Assembly (NCBI GenBank): GCA_026075535.2
Contig: AP026541.1
Coordinates: 2,108,001-2,172,000, forward strand
Source of the DNA: Tricholoma matsutake
Taxonomy: Eukaryota; Basidiomycota; Agaricomycetes; Agaricales; Tricholomataceae
Direction of reading: 5' to 3'
DNA: 64,000 nt
Position 1 is the first letter of the stretch. The number at the start of each line of letters is the position of its first letter. This document shows positions 53,629 through 64,000 of this stretch, piece by piece. A program made the translations under genes and the position numbers. Below the pieces are notes generated by a model, which was given only the letters and a program-made list of their open reading frames with translations, ran no database searches and had not been told where the DNA came from.

Positions 53629-53991
53629 CTACAACAAGTAATTGCGATTCTCAACCCACGTAAGCTTTTCCACCTTGTGCGCGGCAAACCGGGGCCCGCC
53701 CCCGCCGCGTAACAAGTCGGGGTCTGTCACGGACAGGAAAAGTGATCTGAGCCTAGTGGTATTTGCCGGCTACCCGGAGAAGCGACAAAATTAGGAGGTG
53801 GAAATACTTTGTAGTAATGACGTGTATGCGAGCTTTCTTTGTGTTTTAGGGAATCCTTTCATAAAATTTCTCAGAAGAGAACATGACAAGAGAGAAGTAC
53901 GTACACGCAAGCGAAAGCAGCATATACTTACTCCGTCGGGCAAGACGGTGTACGGGATGTCTCGAACTTTGACCTTCCTGTGACCCGACAT
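53629..53991 (-). CDS. Small two-exon protein, 66 residues, function unknown
   Basis: Exon 1 is 53991-53932 and encodes MSGHRKVKVRDIPYTVLPDG. It is followed by GTAAGT, a 162 bp intron with CTAAT near its 3' end, and CCGGGTAG. Exon 2 is 53769-53629 and encodes PANTTRLRSLFLSVTDPDLL, then a glycine run and FAAHKVEKLTWVENRNYLL before TAG. Phase is 0 at the junction. The protein is basic, soluble-looking, with a compact charged C-terminus. I do not recognise a family. It is divergent from the gene at 54407, 415 bp away. The reading depends on the splice, since neither exon alone gives a persuasive ORF. Confidence 0.65.
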
Positions 53992-54406
53992 ACTATGTTA
54001 ATTTTATATTTGATTTCATACATACTTTGGGATAAGAATTAAGCTGCTGCTACGTGCCTCTATACAGGCCAGGAGAGTGGTAGCTGAAGAGGGCGCAGAG
54101 CACAAGCAATGCAAAAATGAGAACATGATTTTACTAAAGGTGAATTGAGAGTCTTCGTTAGCGATAACTTGGCGATAACGATGGCGTGCAAGCCTAGCGA
54201 CACGATCATCCCACAGACCTCCGTCCGTTTCAATGGGGAAAATGTGTTTTAAAAAAAAAACTCACTCCTGTCTTACGCTCTGTATTGAATGTTGAACCAC
54301 GGTATAATGATGCGGGGCAAGCCTGTCTTGTGGTATTAATATTATTATATAGTGAAGCCAATGATGCAAACAGTGATAAACATGTCCCTGCTCTCCGACC
54401 GGCGCC
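53992..54406. promoter_or_regulatory. Bidirectional intergenic region
   Basis: 415 bp between two divergent start codons, likely to hold promoters for both. A TATTATTATATAG stretch is at 54341-54353. An A run is at 54251-54260. No binding site was identified. Confidence 0.45.
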
Positions 54407-57222
54407 ATGACGAACTCGACGAACAAACCGTCGAGCACGACGTCGGACTGGTCTTTCAGCTTCAGGTCCACAAATTTTAACTTCTACTCTGACTCTGATT
54501 CGGACGCTGATTCTGTCAACCTCGACGAAACAAGACTACTAAACGATCTCGACCTCTCATCACGAGAAGAAACAGTGCTCTACAAACCAAACCCATTTAG
54601 TATCGCCAAGATCAATGCTGCGTCTCGTATACATGGTGCTGGTACTGGGGTCGTTTCACGGCGTGAACCTGTGAAGGAGAAACTGAGCTTGAAGGCCAAG
54701 GCTTCCCAGTCGAATTCGAAAGGAAATATTATCGATGGATTCAAGAAACAGGCGGAGAGATCGCAGGGCCAGTCGCAGTCCATCAATGCACTGAGACCTG
54801 GGTCGGTGACTTCGAGATGTTGTGCTGCCGATGAAATTGTTGAAGGAGGGGCGCATGCAAAATCTTTGACGAAAGCTATCAATTGCCCATCGCCGGTGAA
54901 GACCACAATATCGACGAAGCAACGGAAGTCTGTGCCATTCCGAACGCTGTTCCCCATGTCCAAAACTGCGATTAGACCTAGTCGTGTACAGTTATCAACT
55001 CCCGGGGTGTCGGACGCAATTGACATCGGGTCACGACCGCCAGTGGGTTCATCTCCTGCCCTAGCTTCGGTTCATGAGAAACTGCACCATGCTGTGAAAT
55101 TTGCCAACGCCGCTGCTCCATGTATACCCGTGTGCGATTCTCAGTCAAAACCACGCTCGCGGCAAGAACAGACGCATATACCCACTCAAAGTCAAGCCGC
55201 TTCAACTCCAGCCCAGATCTTACCACATAATGATGGACATTCGCATAGTTTCCAGGATAATGATCATCGCCCTGAAGATGACCTTGTTTCTTCTCCGGTC
55301 AATGCTCCGAATCATGAAACTCGTCACAACCTCCGCCGGCGTGCACTACCTACGGCTGCTCCTACTTCCCCGCCTTCTTCCCACGCCTCAATGCCCAAGG
55401 CCGCACTCCATACCGCTACAAGTCACGATAACCAAAACAACTTCCCACAAGCACCCCAATCCGCCCTCAGATTCAATAACCACAATTCGAGATTCCGACC
55501 CCAGTGCGGCGGACCGTTCTCTTCGCCCATATTGCCTTCATTCATGCAAGATAATGACAATGCTAATACTCGTGCTGTCCCGAGGACTTTAATACCGGTT
55601 CCAATGCCGTTTTCTTCTCCTCTCAAGCCATCGGATCCATATATACATACCCAATCTTCTGCTTCTACTGGTGCAACTCCTGGTTCTCGTGCTTTTGCTA
55701 GTACCTGTGTTCTCCCTTGTGCTTTTGATTTTGCTAGTTCTTTTCGAGCTGGGCTCTCTCGAAGCGGACCTGGATTACAACCTCAATCGCAGCCATCACC
55801 TCAACTACAATCAAAACTTGGACACTTCGTCAAACATGACTCTCAACACCAACATTCGCCTCAGCGTCAAATTAGGATCGGTATGGGTTGCTCATTCCCT
55901 ACTACAGACGGTTCACGAGGTCTTATCGTTCTTGTGTTGTTGATGCTGATTTCGGTGAATCCGCATAGGAAACGTCAAGCAAGAAGAGGAACATTGTGTT
56001 GTTCCTCTCGAAGGTATGGGAGGCGAACACGACAAAGCTCATCATGGCTATATGCGCTCTTCACCCAGCTGGACCACGCCTCATACGAATGCAGCATCAA
56101 CTATCCATACTCAGGCTCTCTATGCGCCACCGCCAAACAATCCCTGGATGACACAAGAACAAGGATACCCTATCGATGTGGACGTGGACGACTATCAGGA
56201 GCAAAATAACTCGACACGATTTCTGACAAATGAAGCAACAAGGCAACAATCCGGTTCCGCTCCGCTGTTCAGGTATATGCAACAGTGTGACTCCAGTGAC
56301 GAACGAGATCAAAAACGTGTGTATGACACCCAAGCATGGAACTATAACAACGCCCATACCCAAGCCCTCAAGCCCAGAAAGCGGGAGCGTTTACCCTCCC
56401 TTCCACGCACTGTATCGCCATCGCCATCGCCATCGCCAGCCCCGTTACCAAGAAAGAGAGCTCAACACCATAACGATGCCAGGCGGAAGCCGAAGGTCAG
56501 AAATGCGAAAATAAGCAACATCAACACGTACGCCTTCGCAGGCTCCAACCGACACGAAGCCCAGGACGAAGAATGGAGCACACTTCCTCTGAAGAAAGCC
56601 AAAACTAAAATGTACGCTTCCGTCTCCCGACCTGGTATCTGACTTGCCTCTCTTCTTTTCTCCTTGTAGTGGTGTGCCAGCACTGTCTGGTGTGAAGACG
56701 AGCGGGAAGATCAAGCTTCCAAGGGCCCTCAGGCAGGGCATTGGAAAGGTCGAGAAACAGGATTGGAAGACGGGGACGAGTGCGACGTCGGCAACGAGGG
56801 TGGTTACGTTCCTACCCCCTCCGCGTCTTGGTGGAGCTAAGCTTGGGCCCGAGTCCGCCGCACGCAAGTCTTATCCCTCTCCGAAGCGCTCAGTCCTCTC
56901 TCCTTGTTCCTCTCCGTATCGTCACCCACGTGCAGACAGTAATATATCGATTCCAACATCAAAATTTCGCTCACAACGTACGGAGGTTGACAATGACTAT
57001 CGTCCGCCGTCACCTCCTACTTCGGACCCAGCGGTGGCTGCCGGACCCGCCTCCACGTATGGGGAAGACGTAGGTCAAGAGCATGAAAATGAGGGTGTTT
57101 CGGATGATGTCCAAGACCAAGGTGACGATCGTGATCTAGCAATGCAAGTTGACATCACTTCTATCGGACGGCGATACCCACTGATGAAGGCGCGCACCCG
57201 TGAAGTCTGTTTCCATAACTAG
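54407..57222 (+). CDS. Large disordered basidiomycete protein, three exons, function unknown
   Basis: Exons 54407-55880, 55969-56611 and 56670-57222 give 889 residues. Introns of 88 and 58 bp are GT..AG and all phases agree. The best-ordered segment is the N-terminus: TTSDWSFSFRSTNFNFYSD, an acidic SDSDSDAD run, then NLDETRLLNDLDLSSREETV and YKPNPFSIAKINAASR. The remainder is rich in Ser, Pro, Gln and His, with basic stretches (PLPRKRAQHHNDARRKPKVR, LKKAKTK) that could be nuclear localisation signals. I recall the N-terminal motif block in other agaricomycete hypothetical proteins. The C-terminus (DDRDLAMQVDITSIGRR) is acidic then basic. No enzyme motif is seen. Confidence 0.8.
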
Positions 57223-58384
57223 TCTTCGGAAGTTTGTTGTGCTGATCAAAGTGGATTGCATAGTAGTGCAGGCGTATGGAAGCGCAAGTGTGGGATCTGT
57301 TGGGGCTTCCGAGCCGTGGGCGGGTCCATTGTGACTTGGAGACGTGTGTGGATGTAGTTGGGGTTGAGAATGAGGATGAGCCTGAGGGTGTGAGGAAGAG
57401 GGAGGAGAGGGAGATGGGTATTGTTGTTTGGACAATGTCGAAAAAGGAGGATTGAAGTTTTGTATCGTCAAACTCTTGCGACTCCCGCTTTGCATTTCGT
57501 CGTAACCCTCATCTTTTGTCCCTTCCGCATCAATTTAGTTTGTTGCTTTCGCCAAAGATCTTACGGAGCGGAGTTTTTCACTTGAGGCCCAATTGCGCGG
57601 GATTGACATTACCCAAAGTCCAGTTGTCGAAGGAATTTCTTCGAAGCTCAAGCGCTCAAGGACAAATAACTGATCATTGCGATGTGGCAGAGAGTACGGT
57701 CTACTCGAGGTCCGTTGACGTTGGTCGGCCCGTCGCGTGGTACAAGGTAAGCAAGAACTTTTGGGAAGGGTAGCGGTCAGTAGAAAGGACGAGCTGTTGG
57801 GCTCGTCAGGTGGAATTGGGCGTGCAACGACGCGATCGATACGAAACACGTCGTATGAGAGTGATCAACAACGTTCGGAGACCCGATCAACAAGATCATG
57901 TGGAGAAACTGTTGAAAACGCGTCAAGTCGTCGAGATCAAGTAGAACGAGAAGGAAAAGTCGTAGGGTAGACTCCTTCGACATATAAATAATAAGTAAAA
58001 ACTGTGAAACTCGAAAACTTGGGCCCGAGGGACCGTGAAACTTAGAAACTTGAGAACTTATCTTAATCTCTACACCTTGTTGTGTAGAAGACTTGGGAGG
58101 CTTCGAGGGACTTGAGGTAAAACTTATAGAGGGAGAACGTAAAATGTGAGTCAAAGAAGAACTTGTCCCATTCGAAAGGTGGGGAGACACCAGCCTCCTA
58201 CCCATGCCCTCTGGAAGAAAGATGGAAGAGTATGGCAATCGAGAGTGATCTGCTCGGCCTTAAGTCTGAAATGATCGGCCATCACCCTTCTCAGTTTGAA
58301 TTTCTGAGGATAACGGCAAAGTATGTCGCGTCGTCGAGTAGTGAATACGACGGTTCGCTACGTGTTCCAACTTACCTACCATTA
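57223..58384. other. Intergenic interval without a supported gene
   Basis: Frames of 60-150 codons occur on both strands (minus 57136-57495, minus 57777-58238) but have no domain or splice partner. A repeat of GTGAAACT..AAACTTG occurs at 58000-58060. It separates two convergent genes. Confidence 0.4.
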
Positions 58385-59570
58385 TCATTCCGTGCGAGGC
58401 TTCTTCCAGTGGCGTTTAATACCTCGAACGACTGCATCAGTACTCTCCTCATTGTACACCAGCGAGATATCTTCCCCATACCACTTCTTACTGAGAATAT
58501 TTTCTAGAGAAGACTGTTTTGCATTGTGGAGGTTGATTGCATATCGAAATTCTGACATCAGAATGACAATTGCCGGCTTGTCTTCATCCTCGGCCTTAGA
58601 ATTACAATAAAGATGTTTGTTTAAGATATGAATTTCTGTGGGCCCATTGAGTTTTTCAGGAAAAATCTGCACCCCGAACACAAAGTGAGCCGACCGAGAG
58701 GCAGTCAAGAACAAAGGGAATCACCGTGTAAAGAGCGCATTGGGAAACTACAAATTTAAAATACTCTCCCTTGATCAACAAAACACAAGAAAACTTGGTA
58801 GCAGGGGGCACGACATAATCATCTGCCTTGTCAGCATGACCATCGCATCTGATTAGGCAACCCAGTGGTTGAGAGCCTGCCTGTTCGAACGTTGCAAATA
58901 TATCAAGGTCTTCTACTTCCCAGAACGCGCATGTTGCTCGTTTGAGGTGTTGCGGTTGTCCTTCCGTGGCCCGATTATGCTCAATATTCACACCAATTGC
59001 TAGCCGCACCCTGCCAAGGGAACAAGCGACAAATCTCCCAAGATCATATGCGAGCTTCTCTGATCTCTCGCTATATGCCACTTCGCAGATGACCGTCGGC
59101 CATAATTGCATTAGAGCGACCTCCTTGGGATCATGGTCATAAAGACTGAAATCGGGGCTTTTGATCCCATCCTCCAATGAAACATCCGCAGAACTTCCTA
59201 GGTTGATAACACCCATACCTGTGAGTGAAGAGAACAAAGAGCGACCTTTAGGGTCTTTGGTGTCGATGATGTTAAAAAGAGTTGCCATGATCTCGTGCCC
59301 AAATGATGGATAGTGTACAATCAGCTTGTCTCGCGAAAAATCAATCCTTTGGCAATGTTAGATTGACGGCAAACTAGAGGAACCAGACACACCTTAGATT
59401 CTCCCAACCTGGCAACTCAGATGCTCTAGACTTCTTTGTTAACTCATCAACCACTTTTGACGAGACTCCCTCGATAGATATTTCTTGCTCTCCAGCCGTC
59501 CCATCCAAGAATGGCTTCAGCTTAGAGAGAACTTGATTGAAAGACAATGGGTGGACTGTGCTGGAAGAAT
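58385..59570 (-). CDS. Basidiomycete protein with a possible restriction-nuclease-like fold
   Basis: Minus-strand exons 59570-59393, 59346-58725 and 58666-58385 join in frame across introns of 46 and 58 bp. The 5' end is uncertain: 59573-59571 is TAG preceded by GTTAAC and a pyrimidine tract, so a further upstream exon is likely. The protein reads KLKPFLDGTAGEQEISIEGV, then PGWENLRIDF, SPDFSLYDHDPKE, WPTVICEVAYSERSEKLAYD and LGRFVACSLGRVRLAIGVNI. The spacing of PDF and the CEVAYS strand recalls PD-(D/E)XK-fold proteins of the Uma2 type, but the Lys of E-X-K is not clear, so nuclease activity is only a guess. The C-terminus ends GIKRHWKKPRTE. No stops are present. Confidence 0.65.
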
Positions 59571-59638
59571 CTAATGAGGGATGAGGGCAACCATGTTAAC
59601 AAAGCAAGACTGCTGTGGTACGAACTGGAGGTGTGTTC

Positions 59639-59947
59639 TCACTGGCAACTCTCCATCTTTCTGAGATAATATTGATGACAGCCTGCACAGACATGTTTGC
59701 CTGGCACACTTGACTTTCTATCTTGCATAAAATATAGGTCTGTCCCCTCTTGAAAGGACTGAAGACATCTTTGGCAGACAACAGGTTTGGTATTGCCAGT
59801 GGTGAATTCAGCAACTTCAATGTTGGGCATGGTGGATGGAGGCACAAATTTTTTTTTGTATTTTGGTTGCTTTTTGTGCACCGCCAACACCCACTGACCC
59901 TCCCTTCTGCTCCACATGCACAAGCCCAATATATGACTTAAAGCCAC
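59639..59947 (-). pseudogene. Zinc-binding CxxC/CxxC protein fragment
   Basis: The frame encodes MPNIEVAEFTTGNTKPVV, CQRCLQSFQEGTDLYFMQDR and KSSVPGKHVCAGCHQYYLRK. This is a two-pair CxxC site, a small zinc-ribbon or LIM-like fold, followed by a stop. I recall similar blocks in multicopy agaricomycete proteins. It may be a relic, or the 5' exon of the gene at 58385, but no frame-preserving splice was found. Confidence 0.45.
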
Positions 59948-59949
59948 AC

Positions 59950-60560
59950 AACATTAGAACACATAGCGAACTGTCATATTCACTACTTGACAACGCGACA
60001 TTCTTTGCCGTTATCCTCAGAACTTCAAACCTATACTTGCCTACACCTCTCCTTCGATGTTACATTTGTTCTACATGCCATTGAATATTGAATGCTTGAC
60101 AAGAAACACTTGACTATAAACAATAAATTTTGTTCCCAAAAAATAAAATGATGTGTACAGGGTCCTGGGCCCCTCTGGATGAAGGCTGAGATCTGAGACC
60201 TGACCATCTTAGATTGATGACTCACCAGCTCAGGGTGATGGCCAATCATTTCAGAGACTTAAGGGAGGTACAACTTGAACAACTTTAGTACTATTAGGTT
60301 ATTAGGTTATGGGTCCAGACATCCAAATGACTATTTTCTGTCTGAATGACTATTTTACATCTCAAATAACTATTCCTCCCTGTGTGCCACAAATTAGGCG
60401 AGAAGAAAATGAGTGTATGAGCCATTCAGGTATGAAATGCAAACTATACTTTTTTAGGCCAGGCCATGCATCGTCCCTGTTCACCAGTACTGTGAAAAGC
60501 AACAGCAGATGTTGTCAAGAGGTTCCCTTGCTTTCTGCCTTCCAACCATCTTGCTGGCTG
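59950..60560. other. Unassigned interval
   Basis: No supported gene. A GGGTCCTGGGCCCC stretch is at 60160-60173. A TTATTAGGTTA repeat is at 60294-60309. Nothing else. Confidence 0.35.
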
Positions 60561-60567
60561 CTGAAAA

Positions 60568-60939
60568 ATGTCTCCTAACTGGGTTCAACAGAATCTTGAT
60601 GATGCAACAGAGAAACACTTAAATGTCTACAAGAGGGACTGGCTAGGTGTGTTGATACCAACTGTTGTCAAACACAGAGCCTGACAAGATCTCAGATTGG
60701 AAATAGACATGCCATCTGAGCTTGTGGTGCATCCCTTTCTGAGTGCAAAAAATGCTGGAAAATGGGTGAATCTCCAACAATATGAGCTGTTCATTCATAA
60801 TTCTATTGGAGAGTCTGTCAGCAAGCCCAGGGGAGTGGTCTACAGTGATGCCGGCACTGTGAATACTGCCGATTCAAGTCTCTGTTTAGCAGGATGTCAC
60901 CAAGGAAGTCTCAGACAAAACCAGCAACAGTTAAAATAG
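60568..60939 (+). pseudogene. Relic ORF upstream of the multicopy gene
   Basis: A 124-codon frame starting MSPNWVQQNLDDATEKHLNV has one TGA at 60682-60684 and continues with EIDMPSELVVHPFLSAKNAG, KWVNLQQYELFIHNSIGESV to a stop at 60939. The sequence is protein-like but the family is not recognised. It could be an N-terminal exon of the gene that follows. Confidence 0.4.
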
Positions 60940-61434
60940 AACCCACCCAGGTTGCACATCTTATGTTCTGATATTCCCAGGCATCCATATACTGATTTTG
61001 GCAATCTCAGGCACTGAACACAGATTGCAAACTGACGTGGGAGGTCATTGTCATTTCAGATGACAGTGCTGATCCATTCACAGGTAACAAGCGCCCTGCA
61101 AAGCAGCATGCATTGAACCCTTCAGAAATTGTGAATGGATTTGGATGACAATTCCTCTGACAACAAGACCAAACAGGTTCACAAACCCAACTCAGATGTC
61201 ATGACACACATTGATAGCTGCTCTGATGAGCTTCCAAGGGATCACAATGGGTGGTACATTGTCACCAGGAAGGTCAAAGTAGATGCCATTGAACATCTTG
61301 ACAGCATTCCACATCACTGGCCAGTTCCCAAGATGGACACCACATATATTCTTGATTTTATGGATGATGCTAGGATTTCAGATAGGAATGATGTAAGAAA
61401 GCCAAAGGGTCTTGATACATTCCTTAACGCAGAG

Positions 61435-62507
61435 GTATGTTGATGATGCTCGACCAGGAAACCCAAACAAAACCCACAATAAGGCCTCGAATGGTATAAC
61501 TCTAGTTAGAGGAAGGTTGCAAGGTGGTACTACATATCACCGCTGTTACCCAAGGTTAGGGAAACAACTTTAGAGAGGGTCTGATGATGTTCGATGAGGT
61601 TCGAGAGTGTACAAAGTGCTGCGATAATGTTTGAGGGACTTATAGAGGATGAGGACAATTTTGTCGAAGGCTGAGGATAGACTATAAAGATGTAGAAAGG
61701 CCTTGAGAGGGGATAGACAATAGACAATAGTTTCGAGAAGCTAGTATGAGAAGTTTGAGGAAATTTGGCGTAAAACACTGAACTTTGGGACTAAGACCAG
61801 AGGCTTGGACTCAAGAGAATTGCTCTTAAATCAGACTATTGATGTAAGAGGATGATCTATTCTGTCCTTCTAAGTAGTTTGGAAGAGATGGTACTTAAAA
61901 GGAAATAAAACATGAGGAATACATGAGGCAAGATATAAAACAATAAAGAACTTTGCAAATCATAAAATAAATGAAAGATGATGAGAAGGGAAATGTATAG
62001 GGTCATGATTTATCATGGGTACCTGTCCTATTGATCCAATATCTCATCAAGACATCAAAAGTGCCACAATCGCATCCTAAAATCCCATTGTTGTGTCTTC
62101 TTGTGTCCAGTGGTGCTCGATATGCGATGCACTAACTCATACAAGGTGTGCTGCATGTGTCTGAAGGGTGGTGCAATAAGCATATGGCAGCCAAAGGTGT
62201 TCAAGGTGCTGCGAAGTCATTCGAACTTGCTTGAAGTGTTGCAAAGTCATTCGAAGTCGTTTGAAATCATTCAAAATAGTCTCGGAGTGGTTTCATGGGG
62301 TTTGTAGGGGTTTGTAGGGGTTTGTAGGGGTTTGTAGGGGTTTGTAGGGGTTTGTAGGGGTTTGTAGGGGTTTGTAGGGGTTGGGAGAGTGTGTGGTCTG
62401 TCGATGCATTTGGAAATGTTCCCAGAGCTTAGAGCGCAAGGTGGACCTATCAATGTGGTCGTCACTTCTTTAGTAAGCCTTGCAAACAACTGATGATCTC
62501 AATCCAG
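61435..62507 (+). other. Expanded 1,073 bp intron
   Basis: It starts GTATGT and ends ACTGATGATCTCAATCCAG, and the frame on each side joins as NAE-DQDSW, the expected motif. All other introns here are 46-162 bp. The extra DNA (about 61480-62460) includes a minisatellite and AT-rich material, so an insertion into an ordinary intron is likely. Confidence 0.75.
62295..62384 (+). repeat. 10 bp G-rich minisatellite, eight exact units
   Basis: The unit is TTTGTAGGGG, repeated exactly eight times from 62301 to 62380 with an imperfect lead-in. GGGG runs spaced by six bases are a classic G-quadruplex pattern. It resembles, but is not, a telomere repeat. Confidence 0.95.
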
Positions 62508-64000
62508 GATCAAGATTCATGGGGAAGGGGCACAAATGGCAGTACCTCTCACAATATTAAGCTCATGCTCCTCAACCAGCTGCCAACTTGCTGTTCCATG
62601 CATGAGTGCGATGGGGCCCTCCAATGTGAGATGTTTGATGAGAGATTTCTTGATGGCTATGAGTGGACCAATGGTGGTGACTCCAGCAATATGGTAGAGA
62701 TATTTGAGGCTGAGCAGGCTCAAAACAAGGGTGATGGAGAGACTGTGCTTGGGGTGACTGATGCATATGGGCCACATACTCAGTAGAGTGTTTTTGAATG
62801 TAACCATGTCTATACCAGATTTTATTGGTTGATTATCATGTTGAGATGCAAGAAGCAGTGTGATGGTTCAGCTGTATTAAGACCTCTCCAAAATGTGCAT
62901 ATCATACTTTGAGTTTATTTTAAATGTATTAAACTGATGGTTCATGCACAGCCCCCATCTGTGGAGGGTAAAGCATACTTTGTTGGCTGCAGCAAGTGGA
63001 CAAAGGGAGAATGATGGGAGCATATTTATGTGCCAATCCCATCTGTGGTTGATGAGGGCATTTTGTTTCAGTTGATGAATGGTCAACCAATCATGTTACC
63101 AGATCTTATCGTATATGAGGGAAGCTGTTCTACATTTCTTCATCCTCGGCATGGAAAACAAAAATACTGTAGTCAGTAATCTGGGTTTGTTCATTCACTA
63201 ACAAGATTCTTGTGTTGACATTTTGAGTCTGGACAGAACATACCCATTTTCACCAGGGACATTCAGTATCTGGTCAATTGGTTCACTTCAAGTGCCCAGC
63301 AAAGAAGATTGTCTACACATCAAAAGATCCTTGGTGCCCCAAACTTGTTGTAATCTTTCAAGGTCTCCACTCCCACCCTCCCTGGCCCAAGAAAAAGCCA
63401 TCAACAGCTGCAATGGATGATCTTCAACAATGTCTAGATGCGTTCAGGATTTTGCATGCCACCACTGACAGAATTGACAATGATGAGGATGCAGATCAGG
63501 TACATGATGCACCTATCTAATCTTTCTGGGCCAGCTTCTACAACTCTCACACTTCTCAGCTCATCATTGAGCACTAAGCATGATGCATTTCAAAATAGGA
63601 AGCTTCGAGAGAGAAAATTTGAGAGAAGAAGGATGAAAAGGTACCAGCAGGATATCAATGGCAGTAAATAATAACTTAGACTAGCTGATGTGTCAGCGGC
63701 TGATTAAACTGGATCTACAGGCATTGTCGATCAGTATGAACAGGACCAAAAATTGCCATCAAATGACCAGTACATCTGGCATCTTCATATGGAAGGTGAT
63801 ATCAAGCTTGCAGTCACCATGAATCCAGCTCTCACATCTTTAATTCATACTGCACAATATCTCATTGGAGACTACACATTTAAACAAGTCAGTGGTGAGT
63901 TAGACAAGTGTGAGTTTGTTATCTGGCATGCCAAAACAAATGAGCGTAAGTTGACAATTATATTCAAAGTAAACACATTTTCTAATTGCTCAATCACTGT

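Larger units (their letters stand above)
61056..64000 (+). pseudogene. Decayed basidiomycete multicopy repeat gene, runs off the window
   Basis: Readable blocks in order: GWYIVTRKVKVDAIEHLDSI and HHWPVPKMDTTYILDFMDD (61240-61370), GLDTFLNAE (to 61434). After a 1,073 bp intron come DQDSWGRGTNGST, CKKQCDGSAV (about 62850), EGKAYFVGCSKWTKGE, VPIPSVVDEGILFQLMNGQP, FLHPRHGKQKYC (about 63160) and KKIVYTSKDPWCPKLVVIFQ. The last blocks are GLHSHPPWPKKKPS (63364-63405) and IWHLHMEGDIKLAVTMNPAL, IHTAQYLIGDYTFKQ up to the window end. I recall this motif order in a large uncharacterised protein family that is multicopy in agaricomycete genomes. A transposase-like role is a guess. Several stops and frame changes make it a pseudogene here. 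Confidence 0.65.

Noticed and set aside
62295..62384. Telomere or interstitial telomeric repeat
   Set aside because: The unit TTTGTAGGGG is 10 bp and internal; fungal telomeres are usually TTAGGG, and coding sequence continues on both sides.
62271..62489. PYKPLQTPTN repeat protein on the minus strand
   Set aside because: A translation of the 10 bp minisatellite inside an intron.

Overview
This window is genomic DNA of a basidiomycete fungus, almost certainly an agaricomycete (mushroom-forming). The evidence is short 46-90 bp GT..AG spliceosomal introns in every believable gene, proteins of basidiomycete-restricted type, and mobile elements of fungal lineages (Ty1/copia, Ty3/gypsy remnants and solo LTRs, a Tad1-like LINE, pogo/Tigger, hAT, a Mutator-like element, a tRNA-headed SINE). 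Species identity cannot be settled from sequence alone.

Layout. 1-12.9 kb: right end of a hAT-like repeat, then a decayed copia element (about 2.0-8.7 kb) split by a 3,875 bp long-TIR fold-back element; an 851 bp hAT-type element follows the copia LTR. 13.3-15.1 kb: a host gene for a proline/serine-rich basidiomycete protein. 16.3-24.5 kb: a gypsy RT fragment, a 2.3 kb hAT-like repeat, a ~155 bp tandem array interrupted by a Mutator-like element with 9 bp target duplications, and a decayed multicopy fungal gene holding a solo LTR. 24.9-30.7 kb: a second copia element broken by two hAT-type insertions and lacking its reverse transcriptase. 31.2-41.6 kb: a hAT-like repeat holding a 9.4 kb LINE that carries two paralogous gag-like ORFs plus endonuclease, reverse transcriptase and RNase H. 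42-46 kb: a second solo LTR, a SINE with a poly(A) tail, MITEs and an inverted LINE-free relative of the 31-41 kb repeat. 46.4-50.9 kb: a hAT remnant containing a nearly intact pogo transposon, followed by its 604 bp miniature derivative.

51.2-59.6 kb is the gene island: a five-exon F-box gene, a small two-exon gene of 66 codons on the minus strand, a three-exon 889-residue disordered protein, and a minus-strand multi-exon gene with a possible nuclease-like fold. 59.6-64 kb returns to repeat-type genes: a zinc-knuckle ORF and a degenerate basidiomycete multicopy gene with one 1,073 bp intron that holds a G-rich minisatellite.

The most unusual signals are (i) tandem and dispersed cassettes joining a GGGCCC-ended hairpin to an intron-like segment (GTAAGT, CTAAC, TTTTAG), (ii) two further hairpin families scattered through the repeats, (iii) the LINE with duplicated gag ORFs, and (iv) clean nested insertions whose target sites restore the interrupted reading frame. 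No rRNA gene, canonical tRNA gene or CRISPR array was seen. All product names rest on motif reading without database searches.
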